Assembly: GCF_000378945.1 (NCBI RefSeq)
Contig: NZ_KB900539.1
Span: 1,714,527-1,778,526, forward strand
Length of the DNA: 64,000 bases
DNA from: Methyloversatilis universalis EHg5
GTDB taxonomy: Bacteria; Pseudomonadota; Gammaproteobacteria; Burkholderiales; Rhodocyclaceae
Reading direction: 5' to 3'
Shown here: one piece after another, positions 26,398-32,831 of the stretch
How the letters are laid out: each line of letters opens with the position of its first letter
How positions within the stretch are numbered: position 1 is the stretch's first letter
The notes under the pieces: model-generated
What the model was told of the DNA's origin: nothing
Database searches by the model: none
The model's input: the letters and a program-made list of their open reading frames with translations, nothing else
Made by a program: the position numbers and the translations under genes

Positions 26398-26659
26398 ACG
26401 GTTTTCCGACGATGATCTGAGGCGGGCGCTGTGCAGCCTGCCGGCACCGTCCGCCGAGCGGCTGCAGGCGCGGCTGGCGGCCGGCGCGCCGCGGGCGCGC
26501 GACGGCGCCGTACGTCGTATGCCATGGGCAGCCGGACTGGCTTTTTCGCTGCTGCTGATCGCGGTGGTGGCGGGTGTATCGGAATACCGCGCCTGGCAGG
26601 AGGCGGAAGAACTGGCCCGGCTCGACGAACTGTCGATCGCCACCATGCTGGTTCTTTGA
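26390..26659 (+). CDS. Small single-pass membrane protein, probable anti-sigma
   Basis: An 89-residue protein with a cytoplasmic N-terminal ~45 residues (MNERFSDDDLRRALCSLPAPSAERL), one membrane segment (AAGLAFSLLLIAVVAGV) and a short periplasmic acidic tail. Size, topology and overlap with the ECF sigma gene suggest an anti-sigma factor, but the zinc-binding HxxxCxxC motif of many anti-sigmas is absent and no family was recognised. GGGGAG lies seven bases before the ATG at 26390; an ATG at 26384 is also in frame. Confidence 0.65.
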   Translation: MNERFSDDDLRRALCSLPAPSAERLQARLAAGAPRARDGAVRRMPWAAGLAFSLLLIAVVAGVSEYRAWQEAEELARLDELSIATMLVL

Positions 26660-26727
26660 CCTGTACCGGTTTTCACCGCAGGGCCGGCCTGATACGCTGC
26701 GCCGCTGCCCTTTTCGTGGAGTGCCCG

Positions 26728-27270
26728 ATGCTGATAGACCGCCACCGTTCGTCGCTGCTGCTGATCGACATGCAGGAGCGGCTGCTGCCCGCGATGGACG
26801 ACGCCGACCGCCTGCTCGACAACGTGGTGTGGATGGTGAAGATCGCTCAGCGGCTGTCGGTGCCGGTGCTGGTCAGCGAACAGTATCCGAAAGGGCTGGG
26901 GCCGACGGTGCAGACCTTGCGCGACCTCATTCCGGCAGAATTCATCGTGCCCAAGATGCATTTTTCCTGCGTCGCCGACGGCTGCCTGAAGCCCTTGCTC
27001 GACGCCGACCGGCCGCAGGTCATCGTGTGCGGCATCGAATCGCACATCTGCGTCATGCAGACCTCGCTCGATCTTCAGGCCTCGGGCCGTCAGGTGTTCG
27101 TGGTAGCCGACTGCATCGCCTCGCGCGATCCGTCTAACCGCGGGCTGGCGCTGGAGCGCCTGCGCCAGCAGGGTGTCATTGTGGTGTCGCGCGAAATGGT
27201 GGCGTTCGAGTGGCTGGGGGCAGCCGGTTCCGAGGAATTCCGCGAAATCAGCCGTACCTATCTGCGCTGA
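26728..27270 (+). CDS. Isochorismatase-family cysteine hydrolase
   Basis: A 180-residue isochorismatase-fold hydrolase (YcaC-like). The catalytic triad is visible as D14 in LLLIDMQERLL, K76 in IVPKMHFSC and C108 in SHICVMQTSLD, with the cis-peptide region CGIESHICV. Substrates in this family range from isochorismate to small amides; this one cannot be assigned. The ATG at 26728 gives normal length. It is convergent with the FMN oxidase gene, overlapping it by 23 bases at the 3' ends. Confidence 0.87.
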   Translation: MLIDRHRSSLLLIDMQERLLPAMDDADRLLDNVVWMVKIAQRLSVPVLVSEQYPKGLGPTVQTLRDLIPAEFIVPKMHFSCVADGCLKPLLDADRPQVIVCGIESHICVMQTSLDLQASGRQVFVVADCIASRDPSNRGLALERLRQQGVIVVSREMVAFEWLGAAGSEEFREISRTYLR

Positions 27271-28294
27271 TGTCGGCCAGCGTGGCGCAGCCGCACAGCG
27301 CCATGCACATTTCCAGTTCGTCCCGCAGCAGCCGGATCACATGGGCGACGCCGAGCGCACCGGCCGCCGCCAGTCCCCACAGATAGGGCCGCCCGACCAG
27401 CACCGCGTGGGCACCCAGCGACAGCGCACGGAAGGCGTCGGCGCCGCTGTCGATGCCACTGTCAAACAGCACCGGTACCCGGCCGCCGACTGCGGCGATC
27501 ACCGATGACAGCCGACTCAGCGCCGCCGGTGCGCTGTCCAGCACCCGGCCGCCGTGGTTGCTTACCACCACACCATCGCAGCCCAGATCGACCGCGCGCG
27601 CCGCGTCGCCGGCGTGCAGCACCCCTTTGATCAGCAGAGGCACCGGCACCCGCTCGCGCAGCCAGGCCAGATCGTCCCATCCGGGCGCCTCCGCCATCCA
27701 GCCGTCGAACACCTCGCTCTGATCCGGCTGCAGCCGGCGCTGCGCTGGTGGCTCGATATTGACCGGACGTACGTCGGCCGGCAGCGGCGACGTGGCCAGC
27801 TTGACCGGCGCGTCCACCGTAAACACGATGCAGCGGTAGCCGGCGGCCAGCGCGCGTTCCAGCAGACGGGCAGTGCGTTCGCGGCTGCCTTGCCAGTAAA
27901 GCTGGAACCACAGCGGCTTCTCGGCTGCGCGCGCGATCTGTTCCAGTGACTGGCTGGCCAGCGTGCTCACCACCATCTGGCCGTCCTGCGCTGCGGCGGC
28001 CATCGCGCAGGCGGACTCGCCGTCCGGGTGCTGCAGGCGGTGGTAGGCGATCGGGGCCAGCAGCAGCGGGTGGCCCAGGGTTTCGCCGAACAGTTCGAGC
28101 CGGGTGTGACCGCCGCGCACGTCGGCCAGCGGCCGAGGCAGCAGCGGATGCGCATCGAGCGCAGCCCGGTTTGCGCGGCCAGCCGGCGTGTCACGGCCGC
28201 CGTCGAGGTAGTGCCAGACCTCGGGCAGCAGCAGTTCGCGCGCCCGTTCGCGGTAGGCGACGATCGATGGCTGCAGGGCGGCCGGGGCGTTCAG
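27248..28294 (-). CDS. FMN-dependent alpha-hydroxy-acid oxidase/dehydrogenase, apparent CTG start
   Basis: A 348-residue member of the lactate/glycolate oxidase family, a TIM barrel with FMN. The catalytic His lies in VVSNHGGRVLDS, with FDSGIDSGADAFRALSLGA and GRPYLWGLAAAGALG after it. The usual N-terminus of the family is present in frame (PEVWHYLDGGRD) upstream of the first ATG/GTG/TTG codon, which is a GTG at 28120 that would cut off 58 residues. The frame is open to a CTG at 28294 overlapping the upstream stop as CTGA, with GGGG six bases before. I therefore extend the gene to that CTG. It follows a PKHD hydroxylase gene and a TonB receptor gene. Confidence 0.75.
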   Translation of the reverse strand: MNAPAALQPSIVAYRERARELLLPEVWHYLDGGRDTPAGRANRAALDAHPLLPRPLADVRGGHTRLELFGETLGHPLLLAPIAYHRLQHPDGESACAMAAAAQDGQMVVSTLASQSLEQIARAAEKPLWFQLYWQGSRERTARLLERALAAGYRCIVFTVDAPVKLATSPLPADVRPVNIEPPAQRRLQPDQSEVFDGWMAEAPGWDDLAWLRERVPVPLLIKGVLHAGDAARAVDLGCDGVVVSNHGGRVLDSAPAALSRLSSVIAAVGGRVPVLFDSGIDSGADAFRALSLGAHAVLVGRPYLWGLAAAGALGVAHVIRLLRDELEMCMALCGCATLADISADRYG

Positions 28295-28974
28295 GCGTTA
28301 CCCCAGCGGCGCAGCAGGTTGTGATAGATGCCGGTCAGCTTGACCATGGAGGCGGTTTCGCCAAGCTGCTGGCGCAGCGCCAGCAGTTCCATGTCGAGGT
28401 CGAACAGCAGGCGCCGCTGTTCGGCGTCGCGCACCATGCTCTGGATGAACATGAAACAGGCGATGCGCGCACCACGGGTGACCGGCGTCACTTCATGCAC
28501 CGACGACGACGGATAGAGCACCAGGCTGCCGGCCGGCAGCTTGACGCTGTGACGACCGAAAGTGTCTTCGATTACCAGCTCGCCGCCCTCGTATTCATCC
28601 GGCTCGGACAGGAAGAGCGTGGCCGACAGGTCGGCGCGTACATAGCCGCTGCCGTCCGGCATCGCGCGCATCGCGTTGTCGATGTGCTGGCCGTAGCGGT
28701 TACTGGTGCCGGAATAGCGGTTGAAGAAGGGCGGCAGGATCTTGGCCGGCAGCGCGGCGCTGAAGAACAGGGGCTGCCGGTTGAGTGCCGCCAGCACGCG
28801 CTGCCTCAGTTCGGGCAGCAGCGGTGCACCTTCCGGCACCTGTTCGTTGTTTTTCACGACAGCGGCCTGCGTGCCTGCGGTGAGGCCGCCGCTGGCCCAG
28901 CCGGTGCGGTCGAGCAGCTGGCGGAGGGTGGCGATCTCGTCGCGGGCAAGCAGGTCGTCTATCGTGATCAGCAT
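28291..28974 (-). CDS. Fe(II)/2-oxoglutarate PKHD-type hydroxylase (PiuC/YbiX-like)
   Basis: A 227-residue dioxygenase of the PiuC/YbiX family. The iron ligands are visible as H-x-D in YGQHIDNAMR and the distal His in SSVHEVTPV, with Arg for 2-oxoglutarate in TRGARIACFMFIQS. PiuC genes commonly lie beside TonB siderophore receptor genes and are Fur-regulated; the substrate is unknown. The start overlaps the receptor stop by one base, and its own stop overlaps the CTG of the next gene, so all three look translationally coupled. Confidence 0.9.
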   Translation of the reverse strand: MLITIDDLLARDEIATLRQLLDRTGWASGGLTAGTQAAVVKNNEQVPEGAPLLPELRQRVLAALNRQPLFFSAALPAKILPPFFNRYSGTSNRYGQHIDNAMRAMPDGSGYVRADLSATLFLSEPDEYEGGELVIEDTFGRHSVKLPAGSLVLYPSSSVHEVTPVTRGARIACFMFIQSMVRDAEQRRLLFDLDMELLALRQQLGETASMVKLTGIYHNLLRRWGNA

Positions 28975-31211
28975 CAGAAGGCGTAAATCGCGGTCAGCAC
29001 GGCCGAGCGGGCTGCACCCGGAATGCTCTGGCCGCTGGACAGTTCGAAGATGTATTTCTTGTCGAGCAGGTTATACACGTTCAGGCGCAGCTTGAGATCC
29101 TTGCTCACTTGATACAGCGCAACCGCGTCGAACACCCAGTAGTCGTCGACCGTGGTGACCAGATCACCGGTGGCGCTGCTGCGGATGATGGCTTTGCGGG
29201 TATCGACGTACTGCGCGCCGCCGCCCACGCTCAGCGCCTCGGTCAGCTGATAGGTGGCCCAGCCGCTGAAGCTGTGGCGCGGCGTGTTGTCCAGCGTCTG
29301 TCCACGTTCGAGCGGATTGTTGGACTGGCTGACCTCGCTGTCCTGCAGCGTGTAGCCGGCGAACAGGTTCAGCCGGTTCATTACGCGTCCGCTCGCCGAC
29401 AGTTCGAAGCCCTGTACTTCCTGCACGCCCTGCAGCACCACCGGCGGCTCACCCGGCAGGCCCGGCGTGCGACCGTTGAATTTCTCGGTGCGGAACAGTG
29501 CGGTCTGGATGAGCAGCGCATCTTCCAGTGCAGTCCACTTCGCACCGACCTCGTAGCTGCGGGTGCGCTCAGGTTTCAGGTTGAAGGCTTCGGGGGTGAC
29601 CGGCAGGTTGTTGTTACCGCCCGCCAGCTGCACGATGTCCGCGCGGCCACTCGGGTCGAACGAGCTGCCGTAGCCCGCATACAGGCTCAGCGCCGGCACC
29701 GGGCGATAGACCACGCCGAGGTTGCCGGACATTTCCCGGTCGGTGCGCGACAGGTACTGACTGTAGGCCGGCACGCTGCCGTCATTGAGTGCGCGCACCG
29801 TGGTTTTCACGCGGTCCCAGCGGACACCGGCGTTGATGTCCCACTGCGGCGTCAGCGTGATGATGTCACTCAGGTACAGCGCGGTCGTTTCCAGGTCGAG
29901 CTGCGCACGCGTGCCGTTGTACGGAATGCGGGCCGCCGCACGCAGTTGCGGGTTGAACAGATTGGTGACCGGGCCGTTCGCATCGAGCCGACGCCTGTTC
30001 TCGTTGTCCTCACGGGACAGTTCAAATCCGGTCACCAGATGGTGCCGGATCGAACCGGTCTGGAAGCGGAACGTGAGATCGGTCTGATTGATCAGGATGT
30101 CGGTGGTCTGATCCCGCGGCTTCTGGTTGCCGACCGCCAGCGTGGCGGGCGTGATGGTCGTGATGTTGCCGGGCGAAAAGCGGGGCGAGGAGAAGATCGC
30201 GTCGTTGTGCGTGTAGCCGTAACGCAGCTGGTTGCGGATGCTCACCCGGTCATTGAAGTCGTGTTCGATGCGGAAACTTGCCTGATGGGCTTCCAGATCC
30301 TGGTAGTCGGTGGAATGACCGTAGTAGTTCGAATAGCGTACCGGCGCGACGCCGCCGCCGAAGCCCGAATTGCGCAGGCTGAAGTTTCGCGCGTTGGGCA
30401 GGCCGGAATCCGGCCGGTTGTCCTGCCGCGTATAGAGGTAGCTCAGATTGATGCGGGTGGGTGTGCCGAGACCGAATGACAGCGAAGGAGCGATGCCGAA
30501 GCGCCGGTTCTCCACATGGTCGCGACCGGGCTGATCGGCCTGGTGAGACATCAGGTTGAGCCGGAAGGCGGCGCCATTCAGCCCCTCGATCGGCTGGTTG
30601 ATGTCGGCGGCCAGGCGGAACAGGCTGTCGGTGCCCAGGCCAGCCTCGATTTCGCGCTTCTGTTTCAGCGTGGGCAGCTTGGATACCTGGTTGATGGTGC
30701 CACCGGTCGATCCACGGCCCGCAAAAGCCGATGCGGGGCCTTTGCTGACTTCGATGCGCTCGGTATTGAACGGATCGCGGAAGAACACGCCCGCGTCACG
30801 CACGCCGTCGACCAGGATGTCGTCGCGCGCTGAAAAGCCGCGGATCTTCAGCTGGTCACCGGACGGCGGATTGCCTTCGCCCGCCTGGAAGCTGATGCCG
30901 GTCACGTTGCGCAGCGCATCGCGCAAGGTCCGGGTGCCCTGGTCGTCCATCAGCTCTTCGGACACGACCTGTATGGTCTGCGGAATGTCCTGGATCGCCT
31001 GAGGCCTTTTCGGGCTGCTCAGCACCTCCGGCTTGTACGGCGCCGGTGCGGCACCCTGGATGACCACCTCGGGCAGGACAGGGACCGCCGCCGGCTGTTC
31101 GGCCAGTGCGGGCATGCACAGCCCCGCCGTCATCATGGCTGCGCCGATCGGACGCAGCGATCCGTCGTGCGAGCGGACGCTCTGGTGGTGACGACGCGTT
31201 CGGATGTCCAT
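28974..31211 (-). CDS. TonB-dependent siderophore receptor (Fiu-like)
   Basis: A 745-residue outer-membrane receptor. Parts are an N-terminal signal region (MTAGLCMPALA), a TonB-box region before the plug (EVVIQGAAP), a plug domain (residues ~65-190, QIKIRG-type LKIRGFSARDDILVDGVRD), a 22-strand barrel, and the C-terminal aromatic TAIYAF. Resemblance is to catecholate receptors of the Fiu type. The ATG at 31211 follows AAGGG; the extra upstream frame lies across the promoter. Cotranscription with the PiuC-like gene fits iron regulation. Confidence 0.92.
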   Translation of the reverse strand: MDIRTRRHHQSVRSHDGSLRPIGAAMMTAGLCMPALAEQPAAVPVLPEVVIQGAAPAPYKPEVLSSPKRPQAIQDIPQTIQVVSEELMDDQGTRTLRDALRNVTGISFQAGEGNPPSGDQLKIRGFSARDDILVDGVRDAGVFFRDPFNTERIEVSKGPASAFAGRGSTGGTINQVSKLPTLKQKREIEAGLGTDSLFRLAADINQPIEGLNGAAFRLNLMSHQADQPGRDHVENRRFGIAPSLSFGLGTPTRINLSYLYTRQDNRPDSGLPNARNFSLRNSGFGGGVAPVRYSNYYGHSTDYQDLEAHQASFRIEHDFNDRVSIRNQLRYGYTHNDAIFSSPRFSPGNITTITPATLAVGNQKPRDQTTDILINQTDLTFRFQTGSIRHHLVTGFELSREDNENRRRLDANGPVTNLFNPQLRAAARIPYNGTRAQLDLETTALYLSDIITLTPQWDINAGVRWDRVKTTVRALNDGSVPAYSQYLSRTDREMSGNLGVVYRPVPALSLYAGYGSSFDPSGRADIVQLAGGNNNLPVTPEAFNLKPERTRSYEVGAKWTALEDALLIQTALFRTEKFNGRTPGLPGEPPVVLQGVQEVQGFELSASGRVMNRLNLFAGYTLQDSEVSQSNNPLERGQTLDNTPRHSFSGWATYQLTEALSVGGGAQYVDTRKAIIRSSATGDLVTTVDDYWVFDAVALYQVSKDLKLRLNVYNLLDKKYIFELSSGQSIPGAARSAVLTAIYAF

Positions 31212-31278
31212 TCCCTTGTTGCCCTTTCCCTCTGTGTCTGAGTGCGATGAGCGCTGACGCCCCGATTTGTTAGCGCGC

Positions 31279-31307
31279 AATGTAAACACATTGAAAACGA
31301 ATGGCAA
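31279..31307 (-). promoter_or_regulatory. Promoter of the TonB receptor operon
   Basis: On the minus strand TTGCCA (31302-31307) and TACATT (31279-31284) are 17 bases apart. A 16-bp palindrome CAATGT-AAAC-ACATTG (31278-31293) covers the -10. An AT-rich word at 31314-31332 (CAAGAATCGATCTCAATTG) upstream of the -35 is a possible but imperfect Fur site. Confidence 0.6.
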
Positions 31308-31429
31308 CAAAAACAAGAATCGATCTCAATTGAGGTTTTGAAGTGCTTCGACTGCACGACAGGGCGTGCGAAAGCGCACCGGATCGCGGCTTACGCCAGC
31401 GAACAGGACAGTCGGAAAAGACGGGGAAG

Positions 31430-31449
31430 GGGCGTCAGCTCAGACGCCC
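31430..31449 (-). terminator. Hairpin downstream of the 45-aa gene
   Basis: Perfect 7-bp stem GGGCGTC / GACGCCC with a six-base loop, in the gap after the small membrane-peptide gene (minus strand). No good T-run follows, so it is a weak terminator candidate. The rest of 31341-31502 shows nothing I can identify. Confidence 0.35.
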
Positions 31450-31502
31450 GGATGTGGAAATGCGGCCCGGAGGCCGGTGAAGCGAAGGGCTGTTGCCGGT
31501 GA

Positions 31503-31640
31503 TCAGAGATAGAGCACAGCGGGGAACACGGTGACCGCGAGCACGAACACCAGCCACTCCAGGTTGTTGCGGGCGAGAAAGCCGGTGAAGTGCAGGATGA
31601 GCACTGTGATCGCCACAACGTAATACAGGATGAACCACAT
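31503..31640 (-). CDS. 45-aa membrane peptide, unknown
   Basis: A short minus-strand ORF beginning MWFILYYVVAITVLILHF, then TGFLARNNLEW, then a second hydrophobic run ending VTVFPAVLYL. Two transmembrane segments are separated by a short loop with one Arg and two Asn. A GGAGA site lies ten bases before the ATG. It starts 40 bases after the nadC stop on the same strand and may be cotranscribed. I do not recognise the family; the hydrophobic pattern and ribosome site argue for a real gene. Confidence 0.55.
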   Translation of the reverse strand: MWFILYYVVAITVLILHFTGFLARNNLEWLVFVLAVTVFPAVLYL

Positions 31641-31680
31641 CAGACGGAATCTCCGAGGGAAGGGTGTGGGCGGGCGGCGC

Positions 31681-32529
31681 TCAACGTTCGATGTGACGCA
31701 GCGACAGGTCGATGGCGCGCACGTTTTTGGTCAGCACGCCGATCGAAATGCGGTCCACGCCGGTTTCGGCGATCGCCCGCACGCGGTCGAGATTGACGCC
31801 ACCGGACGCTTCCAGCTCGGCGCGGCCCTGGTTGATGGCCACCGCCTCGCGCATCTGGTCGATGCTCATATTGTCCAGCAGCACCATGGTGGCGCCCGCA
31901 TCGAGCGCTTCGTGCAGCTGGGCCAGCGTTTCCACCTCGATCTGGATGAAGGCATTCGACGGCGCGATGCCGCGCGCGCGCGCCAGCACCGGGCGGATGC
32001 CGCCGGCGGCCATGATGTGGTTTTCCTTGATCAGGATGCCGTCGTACAGGCCCATGCGGTGATTCAGGCCGCCACCGACGGTGACCGCGTATTTCTGTGC
32101 CAGGCGCAGGCCGGGCAGGGTCTTGCGGGTATCGACGATGCGCGCCGAGGTGCCGGCGATGGCATCGACGAAGCGGCGGGTGAGGGTGGCGGTGGCCGAC
32201 AGCAGCTGCACGAAATTCAGTGCGGCGCGTTCGGCGGTCAGCAGGGCACGGGTTTCCGACAGGATTTCGCACAGACGCTGGTCCGGTTCCACCCAGTCGC
32301 CTTCGGCCACATGCCAGGCCACGCTGGCCTTGGGGTCGAGCGCGCGCAGGCAGGCTTCGAACCACTCGCGGCCGCACAGCACCGCCTCTTCGCGTGCGGT
32401 CACCATGCCGGTGGCAGCACGGCCGGCCGGAATCAGCCGGGCGGTCAGGTCACCGGTGCCGACGTCTTCGGCAAGCGCCTGGGCCACATTTCGCTGGATT
32501 TCTATGGACAGCTGATCGTTTTCCCGCAT
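31681..32529 (-). CDS. nadC: Nicotinate-nucleotide pyrophosphorylase (carboxylating)
   Basis: NadC (282 residues) converts quinolinate and PRPP to nicotinate mononucleotide in de novo NAD synthesis. Conserved elements are EDVGTGDLTARL, the PRPP/quinolinate-binding RKTLPGLRLAQKYAV, GGGLNHRMGLYDGILIKENH, and the ASGGVNLDRVRAIAETGVDRIS end. The ATG at 32529 gives the family start; an in-frame extension upstream is Arg/Ala-rich and unlikely. A -10-like TAGAAT (32559-32564, minus strand) lies ~30 bases upstream. Confidence 0.96.
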   Translation of the reverse strand: MRENDQLSIEIQRNVAQALAEDVGTGDLTARLIPAGRAATGMVTAREEAVLCGREWFEACLRALDPKASVAWHVAEGDWVEPDQRLCEILSETRALLTAERAALNFVQLLSATATLTRRFVDAIAGTSARIVDTRKTLPGLRLAQKYAVTVGGGLNHRMGLYDGILIKENHIMAAGGIRPVLARARGIAPSNAFIQIEVETLAQLHEALDAGATMVLLDNMSIDQMREAVAINQGRAELEASGGVNLDRVRAIAETGVDRISIGVLTKNVRAIDLSLRHIER

Positions 32530-32657
32530 TGTTTTTCCGCCATTTCTTGTCGCGGCGCATTCTAGCACCGGCGCGGCCCGCGCCCGCGCCGCCGCACGCT
32601 GCGGCGAGCGCATGCGCAAGTTCTTCACGCTGCGCCGCCGATGCCGGCCAGTCCGCT

Positions 32658-32684
32658 TAAAGTTGGTGCGCCGGCTGCCGTAGC
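32658..32684 (+). promoter_or_regulatory. Candidate FliA (sigma-28) promoter of the MHYT-GGDEF-EAL gene
   Basis: TAAAGTTG (32658-32665, seven of eight to TAAAGTTT), an 11-base spacer, then GCCGTAGC (32677-32684). The -35 and spacing are near ideal, while the second half of the -10 is poor. The transcript would start ~65 bases before the leader ORF. Confidence 0.5.
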
Positions 32685-32756
32685 TCTGCTGCAGCGACCC
32701 GAGGGCCCCGCAAAAGAACCGGCCCCAGTCGCACTCAATCCTTGGGGGAGAGGATC

Positions 32757-32831
32757 ATGAATACCCGCATTCAGCGGCCGGCGTGCGCACGCCGGCCATC
32801 GGTCTTTCCGGTCGGAATGTCCGCGTCATGA
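32757..32831 (+). CDS. 24-codon leader ORF before the GGDEF-EAL gene
   Basis: A 24-residue ORF, MNTRIQRPACARRPSVFPVG plus four residues, with the strongest ribosome site of the area (GGGGGAGAGG) before its ATG. Its TGA overlaps the ATG of the MHYT-GGDEF-EAL gene (ATGA), and that gene has only a weak site of its own. A 22-bp perfect palindrome (32776-32797) sits inside. The layout suggests translational coupling; whether the peptide itself matters is unknown. Confidence 0.5.
   Translation: MNTRIQRPACARRPSVFPVGMSAS
32776..32797 (+). repeat. 22-bp perfect palindrome inside the leader ORF
   Basis: Arms GGCCGGCGTGC and GCACGCCGGCC are exact reverse complements with no spacer. In RNA they give a very stable hairpin about 30 bases before the GGDEF-EAL start, positioned to be opened by ribosomes translating the leader. 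Confidence 0.8.

Noticed and set aside
24874-27045. A 723-codon minus-strand open frame
   Set aside because: Only the last 116 codons look like a protein (signal peptide, charged repeat). The rest is antisense to the sigma factor, its neighbours and the isochorismatase gene and is a by-product of high GC.
31314-31332. Fur box upstream of the TonB receptor promoter
   Set aside because: Only about half of the 7-1-7 Fur positions match; kept as a remark in the promoter entry rather than a feature.
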